A DNA stretch of 64,000 nt from Lachnospiraceae bacterium (GTDB lineage: Bacteria > Bacillota > Clostridia > Lachnospirales > Lachnospiraceae). Shown here in pieces: positions 8,107 to 17,293 of the stretch. Numbering within the stretch: position 1 is the stretch's first letter; every line of letters begins with the position of its first letter. The stretch is from assembly GCA_017546025.1 (NCBI GenBank), contig JAFYYS010000006.1, forward strand, positions 78,404 through 142,403. Direction: 5' to 3'. The notes under the pieces are model-generated. The model saw only the letters and a list, made by a program, of their open reading frames with translations. It was not told where the DNA came from and did no database searches. A program made the translations under genes and the position numbers.

Positions 8107-9393
8107 TTATGCAAATTTATTCTTTCTCCGTCCGGGAGTTACGGTCTGCCGCTCAATCGAAGCGCCGAGTGCACGGAGCTTCTCGTCGAAGTTCTCATAG
8201 CCGCGCTCGATGTACTCGATATCGGTTACGGTGCTCTTGCCTTCGGTAGCAAGTGCCGCAATCGTGAGGGCTGCCCCGGCACGAAGGTCCGGCGTCTTTA
8301 AAATGGCGGGAGAACTCTTCTCGATGCCTTCAATCATGGCAACGGAGCTTTCCACCTTGATGACTGCGCCCATCTTACGAAGCTCGCCGACATACTTAAA
8401 GCGGCTCTCGAAGATGGTTTCGTGAATGTAGCTCGTACCCTCTGCCAACATCAGAATCGCTGCCATCTGGGGCTGCATGTCGGTCGGGAATCCGGGATAC
8501 ACGCGCGTCTTAACGGTGCTGCCGGTCAGTCTGTGGCTGCAGCAGACACGTACGGAATCATCATATTCATTGACCTCCGCACCGACTTCCACGAGCTTGG
8601 CGGAAATCGCCTCAAGGTGCTTCGGGATGACATTTTTCAGAAGAATGTCGCCGCGGGTTGCTGCCGCGAGACACATGAACGTTCCGGCCTCAATCTGGTC
8701 CGGAATGATCGAATACGTATTGCCGTGGAGCTTCTGTACGCCGCGGATACGGATGACGTCGGTACCGGCGCCCTTGATGTTCGCGCCGAGGCTGTTCAGG
8801 AAGTTCGCCACGTCAACGATGTGGGGCTCCTTGGCCACGTTCTCGATGATCGTCTGGCCTTCGGCCATGGCCGCTGCCATCATGATGTTGATGGTGGCGC
8901 CGACGCTGACGATATCAAGGAAGATGTGGCTGCCCTTCAGATGATTGGTCTTGGCATGGACAAATCCGTTCTCGGTCGTTACCGTCGCGCCGAGTGCACG
9001 GAAGCCCTTCAAATGCTGGTCGATGGGGCGGGCGCCGATGTCACAGCCGCCCGGCAGCGCTACCGTGGCGTTGCCTCTCTTGCCGAGAAGCGCGCCGAGA
9101 AGATAGTAGGAAGCGCGGATTTTCTGAATGTAATCGTAGTCGACAAGTTCGGAATGAATCGTCGATCCGTTGATGCGGACAGTGTGCCGATCCACCCGAT
9201 CCACAACGGCTCCGATAGCGGAAATCGCTTCGAGAAGCACGTTGATGTCGCTGACATCCGGAAGGTTTTCGATGGTCACCGTTTCGTCGCACATGATCGC
9301 GCCCGCCAGTATACCGAGGGCTGCGTTCTTGGCGCCGCTGATGGTCACCTCACCCGCAAGGGATTTACCTCCGTAGATTACGTATTGTTCCAT
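8107..9393 (-). CDS. murA: UDP-N-acetylglucosamine 1-carboxyvinyltransferase
   Basis: This is the first committed step of peptidoglycan synthesis: it adds enolpyruvate from PEP to UDP-GlcNAc in the cytosol. The 428-residue product starts [24 protein letters not shown]. The active-site loop [14 protein letters not shown] keeps the catalytic cysteine at residue 117, so the product is expected to be fosfomycin-sensitive. MQPQMAAIL and [16 protein letters not shown] are further family blocks. It is the middle gene of the reverse-strand series, 69 bases after the TPR/acidic-repeat gene and 14 bases before metK. Confidence 0.97.
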   Translation of the reverse strand: MEQYVIYGGKSLAGEVTISGAKNAALGILAGAIMCDETVTIENLPDVSDINVLLEAISAIGAVVDRVDRHTVRINGSTIHSELVDYDYIQKIRASYYLLGALLGKRGNATVALPGGCDIGARPIDQHLKGFRALGATVTTENGFVHAKTNHLKGSHIFLDIVSVGATINIMMAAAMAEGQTIIENVAKEPHIVDVANFLNSLGANIKGAGTDVIRIRGVQKLHGNTYSIIPDQIEAGTFMCLAAATRGDILLKNVIPKHLEAISAKLVEVGAEVNEYDDSVRVCCSHRLTGSTVKTRVYPGFPTDMQPQMAAILMLAEGTSYIHETIFESRFKYVGELRKMGAVIKVESSVAMIEGIEKSSPAILKTPDLRAGAALTIAALATEGKSTVTDIEYIERGYENFDEKLRALGASIERQTVTPGRRKNKFA

Positions 9394-9461
9394 ATTGTGT
9401 CCTCCGATTGACTCTGCCGTGGCAAAGCCTTCTTAGTATTTTCCCTTTCGGGTCGGTCTGT

Positions 9462-12044
9462 CTATCGGTCGGAAAGCATTCCGCGAAGCGCTCTTTCAAT
9501 CGCTTCGTCATCTTCGCGAAGCATTGCGTCCAAGGCCTGTGCCGTCAGATCCGCGTGAACCTTCGTCGGCTCCTTCGAAACCTCATCGGCCTCGGGGGTT
9601 CCGTTCTCCAGCTCATCGGCAACTGCAGATGCAATGTTTGCGGAAATATCAAGAAAATCATCGTCCGTCTTCACCGTCGGAATCGGTGCTTCCATAGCGG
9701 TGTCAGGCTCCTTGTCCGTGAAGAAACTCAGCTGGCCGTCCTCCTCGGAGTCCGTGAAAAATGCCATCTGGCCGTTCTCTTCCGGGTTCGTCTTAAGCGA
9801 CTTTTCAACCGACGCGGAGAGGCTCTTCAGGAAAGCTTCCTTGTCGTCCTCGGTATCGGCGGAAGCATCCGCGGCAAATGCGACGGGAGCTTCAGTCAGG
9901 GTGTCATCATTGTCAGTAACAGGTTCGTCATCGGCGAAACTGTTAACGATTGCAGCGATGTCTGCTTTGGCTTTTTCAGCGGCAAGATTAATGGTATCAG
10001 CAGCGAGGTCGGCCTCTTCAAGCGCTTCCTCGTCGAAGTCCTCTTCAACGGAGGCCTCGGTTTCATTGGCCGCAGCTTCCTCAGCCTCAAGCTCTTCATC
10101 GTAGTCCTGCTCGAGCGCTTCGGTCTCGAGTTCGGATTCCTCAATGTCGCTTGCGGCGGCATTAAACGCATCGGGATCGAAGAAGAAATCGTCCGCCTTC
10201 GGCGCAGCCGGCTTCGTGTCAGCCGTGCTGTAAGAGCTCGGCAGCGTTACCAAAGTCGGAACAGCGTCCTCGTTGTCCCACGAGGAACGGCTCACATGCT
10301 TCTTCTCCTCCGGGAAGAAATCGTGCAGCACGATATCATCATCGTCATCATCCTGCATTTTCGCCTTCATAACGGCAGCCGACACAAGATCATCCGCACC
10401 GAAATCTTCCGGCAGATTGATCGGAACCGTAGCGTCCTCAGGGATGGCTTCTTCAATGTCATCTGCAGCTTCTTCTGCTACATCGGCAACCTCGTCGATG
10501 GTGTCTTCTGCAACATCGGCAACCTCATCAGCAGTATCTTCCACAGCCTCGGTAATCTCTTCGCCTGCGTCATCTACAGTATCTTCAACAGCGTCAACTG
10601 TTTCAGCAACAGCCTCTTTGCCTTCTTCGAAGAAGAATTCAGCTTCGTCAGAAACTTCTTCTGCAGCATCCTCTACGGCGTCAACCGTTTCTGCAACGGC
10701 ATCTTTGCCCTCTTCAAAGAAGAACTCTGCTTCGTCAGCAGCTTCCTCTGAGGTATCTTCAATCTCTTCAGAAACAGCACCGGCAATGTCTTCAACAGCC
10801 TCGAGGTCGTCTTCAATCGCTTCGTCCGCGGTTTCGGCAACATCAGTCACCTCATCGGCGGCTGCCTCTGCTGCTTCGCCAACTTCATCTACAGCCTCTT
10901 CGGCTTCGTCAGAAACTACTTCGGCAACCGAATCAATTGCTTCCGTGGTATCTTCCGTAACATCTTCAACCGCATCAGCAGCTCCGGCGGCAAAAGCAGC
11001 TGCAAATGCATCCGCCTCATCAAGAGCGGCTTCGACTTCATCAGCAGCCTCGTCGGAAAGTTCCTCAGCTTCGTCGGCAAACTTGATATCTACAACAGCT
11101 TCCTCATCGATCTCTTCAGAAGCTTCTTCTGCATCCTCGGTCTCGGCTGTGGCATCGGCCATTGCCTCATCAGCCTCTTCAGCCGTCTCAGGCAAGCGAA
11201 TGTCCTCAACTGCCTCGATGTCGTCCTCAGCTGCCTCGGTATCCTGAGATGCCTCCGCATTCTCAGCAGCTTCTTCGGCGGCGCGGCGGTCCTCATCAAT
11301 CGTTTCGGACACAGCCTCGCGGAGAGCGGCAGAAAGATTGAAAGGTGCATCGTCAGCGGGCTTTGCCTCGGGCTCCTTCACGGAAGCTGCAATTACAGGT
11401 ACATCCGAAGGCTCGTCATCGTCATAGTAGTGCTCTTCGCGACGCGGTCTCGCCTCGGGAAGGGTGACGCTGACACCTTTTTCAGCGCAGGCGCCGAGCA
11501 ATATATGGGCTTTGGCCGCCGAATCGGTGCCGGCAAACCAAAGGAGAATGTCCTTGCATTCCTGGGCGCACTTCTCATAGTCGCCCATCTTGTAATAGGC
11601 CTTCGCAAGCTCCAGCCCCCAAACGTCGGTATAGTCCTCGTCCTTGAGCTTCTTGAGGCTCTTCACGAGATATTCCGGACCCTTTCCGAGCATCGCGTCC
11701 ACACGGTAACGGTAGATCAGGCGCTCAGGATTCTCCGGCTCAAGCTTACGGAATTCGCGGATATAAACCTCCGCCTCTTCCGGGGAATTGGTCTTCAGGC
11801 AAAGTTCAATCAGACCCACAAGAACTTTGTGCGTCTGTGCATGATTGTGCATTTCCACATAAATGCTCTTTGCGTCCTCATAGCGGCGCTTCTTGAGAAA
11901 TGCGTTGGACAATGTCATCAGGTCTCTGACCGAGGTAATCTTCTCCGGATTCACCTTCTCGGCGATTCTCACCGCAGCGTCGTAATCGCCTGATTTCATG
12001 TACTCTTTGATCGCATTTATCTTAGATGTTGTGGTTAAAAGCAT
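9462..12044 (-). CDS. TPR protein with long acidic, alanine-rich amphipathic repeats
   Basis: The protein has 860 residues from the ATG at 12044, chosen for a GGAAAGGGAG site 9 bases upstream; an open extension to 12101 has none. Residues ~1-180 are TPR-like helical pairs (MKSGDYDAAVRIAEKVNPEK, RRYEDAKSIYVEMHNHAQTHK, MGDYEKCAQECKDILLWF). From about residue 230 to 550 come Ala/Glu/Asp/Val repeats, including two near-identical blocks with DEAEFFFEEGK followed by AVAETVDAVED; these predict long amphipathic helices. The rest is acidic and low in complexity, with two TDSEEDGQ/FFTD-type copies, and ends in ALDAMLREDDEAIERALRGML. No catalytic motif and no signal peptide are seen. The function is unknown; a cytoplasmic scaffold is possible. 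It lies upstream of murA. Confidence 0.8.
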   Translation of the reverse strand: MLLTTTSKINAIKEYMKSGDYDAAVRIAEKVNPEKITSVRDLMTLSNAFLKKRRYEDAKSIYVEMHNHAQTHKVLVGLIELCLKTNSPEEAEVYIREFRKLEPENPERLIYRYRVDAMLGKGPEYLVKSLKKLKDEDYTDVWGLELAKAYYKMGDYEKCAQECKDILLWFAGTDSAAKAHILLGACAEKGVSVTLPEARPRREEHYYDDDEPSDVPVIAASVKEPEAKPADDAPFNLSAALREAVSETIDEDRRAAEEAAENAEASQDTEAAEDDIEAVEDIRLPETAEEADEAMADATAETEDAEEASEEIDEEAVVDIKFADEAEELSDEAADEVEAALDEADAFAAAFAAGAADAVEDVTEDTTEAIDSVAEVVSDEAEEAVDEVGEAAEAAADEVTDVAETADEAIEDDLEAVEDIAGAVSEEIEDTSEEAADEAEFFFEEGKDAVAETVDAVEDAAEEVSDEAEFFFEEGKEAVAETVDAVEDTVDDAGEEITEAVEDTADEVADVAEDTIDEVADVAEEAADDIEEAIPEDATVPINLPEDFGADDLVSAAVMKAKMQDDDDDDIVLHDFFPEEKKHVSRSSWDNEDAVPTLVTLPSSYSTADTKPAAPKADDFFFDPDAFNAAASDIEESELETEALEQDYDEELEAEEAAANETEASVEEDFDEEALEEADLAADTINLAAEKAKADIAAIVNSFADDEPVTDNDDTLTEAPVAFAADASADTEDDKEAFLKSLSASVEKSLKTNPEENGQMAFFTDSEEDGQLSFFTDKEPDTAMEAPIPTVKTDDDFLDISANIASAVADELENGTPEADEVSKEPTKVHADLTAQALDAMLREDDEAIERALRGMLSDR

Positions 12045-12262
12045 GATCGAGGGCTCCCTTTCCGCTATTGCTGAAGTACCGCATACGAACACTATAGGCA
12101 CATTTTATCCACTTTACCTATTTTATCTCATATATCATAACACCAAATCCCGATTCTGGCAAGTTTTTTAATCGGCTTTTCCACTAAATCTAGCGCTTCC
12201 CCGGCGAGTTATCCACAATATTTGCGTGATTTTTTTGTGAACAAATGCCACGATATATAAAA

Positions 12263-12285
12263 ATACGCTCCATGAGGGAGCGTAT
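12263..12285 (-). terminator. Intrinsic terminator downstream of the SRP RNA
   Basis: ATACGCTCC (12263-12271) pairs with GGAGCGTAT (12277-12285). On the reverse strand it is followed by TTTTTATATAT. It is a second terminator behind the T run that directly follows the SRP RNA. Confidence 0.75.
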
Positions 12286-12307
12286 CGGTCATTTCACATT
12301 TTCAAAA

Positions 12308-12575
12308 AAGCCGTGCGGCATGTGTTGAACAGCTTTCGGAGACGTTACCGAAGCTGACGACTCGGCCCAGGCTTCCTCACGGCACATGAAAGATTCCGCT
12401 TAGTGCTGCTGCATTCCTGCCCTGACACGGTTCACAGATTTCCATTGCGTAAGACCCAAACGTCAACGTCGCCAAACCCCGGGCTGCTCCCCGTAGGCGA
12501 AGCCCGCGACATGCCATCACCCCTGCTATAGCGGATTTCAGGTACAGGGCACCGCTACCTCCCCGGCTGCACGGT
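12308..12575 (-). ncRNA. ffs: Signal recognition particle RNA, large Gram-positive type
   Basis: This is the RNA scaffold of the signal recognition particle, which targets ribosomes making membrane and secreted proteins. On the reverse strand the Alu domain is clear: GGGGAGGTAGCGGTGCCCTG near the 5' end and ATCCGCTATAGCAGGG soon after. The apical Ffh-binding hairpin reads GTCAGGGCAGGAATGCAGCA, with a GGAA tetraloop on a GCA/TGC stem and the conserved asymmetric loop (AGCAGCAC) opposite. The 5' CCGTGC pairs with the 3' GCACGG, and the 3' end is followed by TTTTTTG. The length of ~268 nt fits Clostridia. The exact ends are inferred from the promoter and the T run. Confidence 0.95.
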
Positions 12576-12581
12576 TGTTTC

Positions 12582-12610
12582 AGTATACCTTGTTTTCCCC
12601 GGAATGTCAA
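12582..12610 (-). promoter_or_regulatory. Sigma-A promoter of the SRP RNA
   Basis: Reverse strand: -35 TTGACA (12610-12605), 17-bp spacer, -10 TATACT (12587-12582). It is a near-consensus strong promoter with transcription starting near 12575. It separates the SRP RNA from the pilus operon upstream. Confidence 0.9.
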
Positions 12611-12710
12611 TACAATCCGCGGCAAATGAGGACACCGCATCACCTGCTCCTGCAATACTGAAAAGGGCCGCTTCCAATGGAAGCGGCCCTGGGTGTTAAC
12701 ACTTGAACTT

Positions 12711-13334
12711 TTACTCGGCTGTTTTCGGGTGTGCAGCACGATAACCAACCGTACCGGTCGAATGATTCACATTAAGAGAATTCTCGTAAATCTTATTCGT
12801 GCTCTTACCCTTCTTATCAGTTTCCGTATAGTTTGCTCTGACCTTCACCTTTGCTCCGGCATCAACAACATTCACATCGAAGGTTGAGAAATTGATTGCC
12901 AGGGTCTGCTGAGTTGCACGAACCGATGCATACGGATCTTCCTGGTCCGGCTTTACATCGAGAAACGCACGGGCCTGCGCCATGGCATCTTCAAACTTCT
13001 CCTCATCGGTTGTTTTCCCGTTAGAATAAGGAATCGCAACACGATAAACATTTCCATTCATTATCCATGTAACAATAAACTGTTCTTTCGAAGCGCAGAC
13101 CAAAGCACTCTTAACCGCATCCCATTCAACATTGATTTCTGCATTGGAAATATCTTTTTCACACTCGGTAAGAACGGTTTTTGCTCTCGCCTCAGCATCA
13201 GCCAATGCCTTTGAGTTGTCCGACTGGTCGCCAATCGTGTTCCGAAGAATAACCAACAAAACCATGACGAAAATCGAAACAAATGCGGCCATACCGGTGA
13301 CCATCATTGTTGAAATACCTGCGTTCTTTTTCAT
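12711..13334 (-). CDS. Unknown membrane-anchored protein, last gene of the pilus operon
   Basis: The protein has 207 residues. One transmembrane helix spans roughly residues 10-30 (MMVTGMAAFVSIFVMVLLVI) after a short positive N-terminus. An extracytoplasmic domain follows, with a predicted helix (NSKALADAEARAKTVLTECE) and then mostly beta-strand-like sequence. It lacks the G-F-x-x-x-E prepilin cleavage site, so it is not a normal pilin, but its size and position, 16 bases after a pseudopilin gene, suggest a pilus accessory protein. I do not recognise a family. It is the last coding gene before the SRP RNA promoter. Confidence 0.75.
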   Translation of the reverse strand: MKKNAGISTMMVTGMAAFVSIFVMVLLVILRNTIGDQSDNSKALADAEARAKTVLTECEKDISNAEINVEWDAVKSALVCASKEQFIVTWIMNGNVYRVAIPYSNGKTTDEEKFEDAMAQARAFLDVKPDQEDPYASVRATQQTLAINFSTFDVNVVDAGAKVKVRANYTETDKKGKSTNKIYENSLNVNHSTGTVGYRAAHPKTAE

Positions 13335-13350
13335 AGGATGAATTCTCCTT

Positions 13351-14763
13351 TTAGTTAGTCTGCTTCAAAGTCGCTTCAAGATCAATACCGAAAGTTTGTT
13401 TGAAATCATACAGCATTCCGGCATCCATATTGTAAGATCCGGGTTTGTTGCCCCAGTCTATCCAAGTGAAATTCCACTTGCCGCCGCCATTTGCCAAAAT
13501 CCAAGGATTATCCTTGTCAGTCTTGAGGACAAGTGTGTACGCGTTATCCGGCGCGCCTCGGTAAATAATCTGATATTCAGCCGTATTACTTCCATCCGGC
13601 TTAAGCGTGAACGTTATTGCCTTCCAGTTATTTCCCGAAGAAATTGCCGAATCAGTATAAGTGAAATACTGCGCGCAAGAAGCGTTCGTATTCTGAACGA
13701 CACCGGAATTCTGGGTCTGATTCTGATTCGGATCTCCATTGTTGCCAGGATCAGTATTGTTGCCGGGATCAGTATTTTGATTGGTTCCGCCACCGGTCAG
13801 CTCTGCGGCAACATCAATTCCGTATTTTTCTTTCAACCAGTTAATTTGGGTTGGACTCAAAGTAAATTCAGAGGTCCACGGGAAGTCAGGCATCGACGGG
13901 CTTCCGTCCGATGGATTACCCAAGCACCATTGTTCGCTTCCGAGATTAATCTTATAGTTGCTTCCATCCTTAGTAATCTTAAAAGTCCCGCTTGTATAAC
14001 CACTTGCAAGCTTCAGACTGAAAGTAAGCTCGGTCTTCGCCGCATTTGGGGTCACATTCTGTGCGGAATAATTGGGCGTCTGCGGCTCAGTCGGAGTATT
14101 CGGCTGAGTGTTGCCCCCAGGATTACTTTGTTGTGTGGTCGGCTCGTTGGTCGGCTCGTTGGTCGGCTCGTTGGTCGGTTGACCGGTCGGCTGACCTGTC
14201 GGTTGCCCAGTCGTCGGATTCTCGGGTTCAGAGGTAGTATCTTCGGTAGGTCTCAGGTTCCTCATAAACACATTCTGTGCAAGGCTCTTTGATCTTTCCT
14301 TGAACTGAACCGATACACTGACAACAACAAAGCCCTGATCTTTCGTTGATGTATCCACATTAAAGTGAGTTACATGATCAGCCAGAATATTCGCCGTACC
14401 CTTTCCGGTGCTGGCCGCTAATGCAGCTGTTTTTCTGCCGTCATCATCTGTTGCCGTAAGAGCAACCTCATCATAATACAGCTTGTCTCCGTCCTTCTCA
14501 TAAAGAATGGCGAGATTCTTATTTACGATGGTGAGTTTGTTGCCGGAGTAGTAAACATCAACCGCAACATCCTCGAGCGAATTGCTGATTGTTGCAAATG
14601 TGGACTGCAACAGGTTCTGAACTTCTGTTTCCTTCGTTGCATTTGAATACTGTTCCGCCGACAGGCGAAGCAGTCCACCGACACCCAATGTAACGATACT
14701 GAGGACTGCAATGGAAACAATCAGTTCAACCATAGTTAAACCTAAGTTTTTTGTCTGTTTCAT
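13351..14763 (-). CDS. Large prepilin-like protein (PilW-like) with proline/threonine repeats
   Basis: The protein has 470 residues and a type IV prepilin leader MKQTKNLGLTMVELIVSIAV. Cleavage is expected after G8 or so, with the conserved Glu at +5, although the +1 residue is L rather than F. The hydrophobic helix runs to about residue 30. A beta-rich head follows to about residue 170. Next is a repeat linker of PTGQ (three copies) and PTNE (three copies), then two related C-terminal domains of ~75 residues, each with a W/N-rich core, split by an NTDPGNN repeat. It is probably a minor pilin or adhesin at the tip. The repeat linker is likely variable in length between strains. Confidence 0.85.
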   Translation of the reverse strand: MKQTKNLGLTMVELIVSIAVLSIVTLGVGGLLRLSAEQYSNATKETEVQNLLQSTFATISNSLEDVAVDVYYSGNKLTIVNKNLAILYEKDGDKLYYDEVALTATDDDGRKTAALAASTGKGTANILADHVTHFNVDTSTKDQGFVVVSVSVQFKERSKSLAQNVFMRNLRPTEDTTSEPENPTTGQPTGQPTGQPTNEPTNEPTNEPTTQQSNPGGNTQPNTPTEPQTPNYSAQNVTPNAAKTELTFSLKLASGYTSGTFKITKDGSNYKINLGSEQWCLGNPSDGSPSMPDFPWTSEFTLSPTQINWLKEKYGIDVAAELTGGGTNQNTDPGNNTDPGNNGDPNQNQTQNSGVVQNTNASCAQYFTYTDSAISSGNNWKAITFTLKPDGSNTAEYQIIYRGAPDNAYTLVLKTDKDNPWILANGGGKWNFTWIDWGNKPGSYNMDAGMLYDFKQTFGIDLEATLKQTN

Positions 14764-14782
14764 TTTGTTTCCTCCCTTCCGA

Positions 14783-15250
14783 TCAGTACGTCACCTTCCC
14801 GGTCAGTCTGGAAATCTGAAGCGTAACGGTTCTCTTTCCGTTTGTGAAGGAAATTGCGCTGACTGCCGTCGCCGCACCTTCTTTCAGTCCGCCTGTCTGA
14901 CGGTTGAAATAGATTTTGACCGGAGATGACGGAGTCCCTTGGGATGCTCCGTTAACATAATATGTCATTGTAACATTGTGCGCTTCCGCACGGTTTATCT
15001 CTGCACCGTCAGAGGAATATGCAATCACATATGCATTGCTTCCGACCTGATGCAACTCGATATAGGCATTGTCACGTCCCATTGCAGCAATCTGCGTGCT
15101 TTGGAACACACTCTTGGTATCCGCCGCCATTGACTTGACACGCTGTCCGAGAAGGACCCCCATAGTGATTCCGACAATTGCAGCCAGAACACTCATGATA
15201 GCGACAGTAACCATTACTTCGACCATTGTAAATCCACGATTTTTTTTCAT
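14783..15250 (-). CDS. Type IV pseudopilin (GspH/FimT-like)
   Basis: The protein has 155 residues from the ATG at 15250, supported by an AGAGGAGAAAAGGT site. The class III leader is MKKNRGFTMVEVMVTVAIMS, with cleavage after G6, F+1 and E+5. The helix is followed by a small beta-rich domain (AYIELHQVGSNAYVIAYSSDG, then KIYFNRQTGGLKEGAA), as in GspH/FimT minor pilins that prime pilus assembly. It is in the pil operon between a PilX-like and a PilW-like gene, the usual minor pilin order. Confidence 0.88.
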   Translation of the reverse strand: MKKNRGFTMVEVMVTVAIMSVLAAIVGITMGVLLGQRVKSMAADTKSVFQSTQIAAMGRDNAYIELHQVGSNAYVIAYSSDGAEINRAEAHNVTMTYYVNGASQGTPSSPVKIYFNRQTGGLKEGAATAVSAISFTNGKRTVTLQISRLTGKVTY

Positions 15251-15270
15251 ACCTTTTCTCCTCTGTAATC

Positions 15271-15300
15271 CTCGGTTGGAACCGCTTGCTCCAACCAAGG
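15271..15300 (-). other. Intercistronic hairpin between minor pilin genes
   Basis: CCTCGGTTGGA (15271-15281) faces TCCAACCAAGG (15290-15300), an 11-bp stem with one mismatch, in the gap between the 645-residue gene and the GspH-like gene. There is no T run, so it is an mRNA processing or stability element rather than a terminator. Confidence 0.6.
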
Positions 15301-15332
15301 ATTCACAAATCATGCATTATAGTTACTGTCTA

Positions 15333-17270
15333 TTAGTTCTTCTCATAGTTCTCGTAGTCAATCAGGTTGATCTTGGAGTTGTTTTCATCCGCCATCACGC
15401 TGCTGCTACCCTGCTGTGTAGTGGTTTTGTAGAACACCTGGATGCCGCCGTTAAACAGGTTGTTAATGATAGAATACTTAATGCTGTCTCCGGATCCCAT
15501 ACCAACATTCATATAGGATTGCTTTCCGACTGTATCAATAAAGTCTTTCAGGTTTCCGTTGTTCTTAACCGAATACTGAAGAAGCGATTCACCAACCGTA
15601 AGACCATCATTCTTTTCAATCCAAAGATTTCCCGAGGTAATGTAAACGCCGCTGTAGGAATCTCCCACAGCATTCATTCTTACCAACAGATTCGGCAGAT
15701 TCGTAACAAGGAAGATTCCGTTTGCCCCCTGAGGTTTAGGGTTAATATTCTGAGCATCACCTTGGTTACAGCCCACAACAATCTGACAGGTATACAAATC
15801 CTGTGCAGGGTTTCCGTTTGTCTTCATTACAACCTTTTTGGTGGTGTCTGAGCCGGAAAGCGATGTAGCCTTCATTCCGGTCGAAGAAGGGGTATACTTC
15901 TTTGATGCATTCAGCGCAGCACCTTCTTTTACCTCGGAACGAATCTTATTATTCTGCGGGCCGTCACCGTTAGGCCAGTTAGCACTGTTAAAATACTGCT
16001 CAAAATACGCAATATCGATAATTTCCGTAAAGCGCTGATCGTATCCATTTACCAGAGGCTTTGCCTGCAAATTCGGATCATCCGGAGCACAGTAGATATG
16101 TCCCGGGCCCGAAAGGGATCCGCCGCCCTGCTTGGTCACGCTACCGTTATTTATGTTGGCATCATAACCTTTTCCGGTATATGTTGCACCGTTATCGTTG
16201 GATTCCAGATAAACGATGGATGCGGGATTTGAATGATACGGATAATTGCTCCAGCCGCCGGATGTGCCGTAGTATTTCTTCGGCTCTCCTTTGGCATACT
16301 GTCTTGTTCCACTCATCTGGTACTCAGAAATAGACTTATATGTCGAGCCATTCCAAATCTTAATGTCCTTGCAATTCAGCTTTGTTTGCTCGCCGATTAC
16401 CAGGTGGCAGTTGGCACCAATATAAATCGTTCCGCGAATATCTACTTTTTTACCGGTAAGCTGGAAGGTTGACTCCTGTGTAATTCTCACGTTTCCGTTA
16501 ATTACAACACTTTCTCCGTTAAAAATACATGTATTACGGCAATTCACATCAAGAGCATCAGGATCTCCGTTATTCCAGTTACCCTTAAATCCGATATATA
16601 CATTTCCTTCCTGCTCAAGATAACCGATTTTATTGGTACCTGCGGAAGGGTTGTAATCAGAGCCGCCAATAGCAGCACCGGTTCCGATGAACATCGAATA
16701 ACTTGCAAGCGGCGGAGAATCCGAGGAAGCATAAAGCGGTGCCTTGATTCTCAGATCAGTCTTGACATAAGAAACCATCTTCGTCTTGGGATTCTCGTAC
16801 TTTACTTCCACATCGTGAATAACCAGCTCGGTAAACTTTCCGCCGTTCGACACAACTTCAATCGAAGAGAACCCTTCGACCGTACCGCCGAGCTTTGCAT
16901 TTGCCTTCAGGTTATTAATGACACTTGTGTACTTGGCGTCACTCGTCGAGAATGTCGTCGTTCCGGCAGAACAGATTCCTCCGCCGGTAAGCAAAGAATA
17001 CGTCTGCTTAATGAAGTTCGTAGAATTCCCTACATCATTTGAGCTTGTCTTCCACGCTTTTGCAGCAACATTCTGAACATTCAGACGGATAGTATCTACA
17101 ACACTTTCTGCATCATAGAAATTGTCTGAAACCTGATTGTTGATGCTTCTGGACTGCAAGCCGAGAAGGGAGACACGAAGCATGGTCGACGTCAGCAAAA
17201 GACAGAACATTACGCCGACTACAACAGTAATCAACGCAACACCTTGATTGTTCTTAACAAATCTTTTCAT
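15333..17270 (-). CDS. PilX-like pilus assembly protein with large extracellular domain
   Basis: The protein has 645 residues. The N-terminus MKRFVKNNQGVALITVVVGVMF matches PilX/PulK-type pseudopilins, where the cleavage-site E+5 is replaced (NNQGVALI). One transmembrane helix spans residues ~10-30. The large remainder is rich in Gly, Asn, Ser and Thr. It contains stretches of right-handed beta-helix character (NVYIGFKG, CIFNGESVVINGNVRI, STFQLTGKKVDIRGTIYI, NCHLVIGEQTKL), with many short turns. That suggests a polymer-like adhesive or structural head. It is in the pil operon between two pseudopilins. It resembles no single named protein beyond the N-terminus. Confidence 0.8.
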   Translation of the reverse strand: MKRFVKNNQGVALITVVVGVMFCLLLTSTMLRVSLLGLQSRSINNQVSDNFYDAESVVDTIRLNVQNVAAKAWKTSSNDVGNSTNFIKQTYSLLTGGGICSAGTTTFSTSDAKYTSVINNLKANAKLGGTVEGFSSIEVVSNGGKFTELVIHDVEVKYENPKTKMVSYVKTDLRIKAPLYASSDSPPLASYSMFIGTGAAIGGSDYNPSAGTNKIGYLEQEGNVYIGFKGNWNNGDPDALDVNCRNTCIFNGESVVINGNVRITQESTFQLTGKKVDIRGTIYIGANCHLVIGEQTKLNCKDIKIWNGSTYKSISEYQMSGTRQYAKGEPKKYYGTSGGWSNYPYHSNPASIVYLESNDNGATYTGKGYDANINNGSVTKQGGGSLSGPGHIYCAPDDPNLQAKPLVNGYDQRFTEIIDIAYFEQYFNSANWPNGDGPQNNKIRSEVKEGAALNASKKYTPSSTGMKATSLSGSDTTKKVVMKTNGNPAQDLYTCQIVVGCNQGDAQNINPKPQGANGIFLVTNLPNLLVRMNAVGDSYSGVYITSGNLWIEKNDGLTVGESLLQYSVKNNGNLKDFIDTVGKQSYMNVGMGSGDSIKYSIINNLFNGGIQVFYKTTTQQGSSSVMADENNSKINLIDYENYEKN

Positions 17271-17293
17271 TGTGTCGATCTCCTTTCTTTGAG

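Noticed and set aside
10273..11247. 324-codon Ser/Ala-rich forward open frame
   Set aside because: It is the complement of the acidic repeat region of the TPR protein, whose skewed codons keep the opposite frame open.
12105..12217. Replication origin (TTATCCACT at 12105 and TTATCCACA at 12209)
   Set aside because: Only two DnaA-box-like sites in an AT-rich gap, without dnaA, dnaN or other origin genes. Chance or a minor regulatory role is more likely.
12377..12748. 123-codon reverse-strand open frame
   Set aside because: It lies wholly on the SRP RNA and its promoter.
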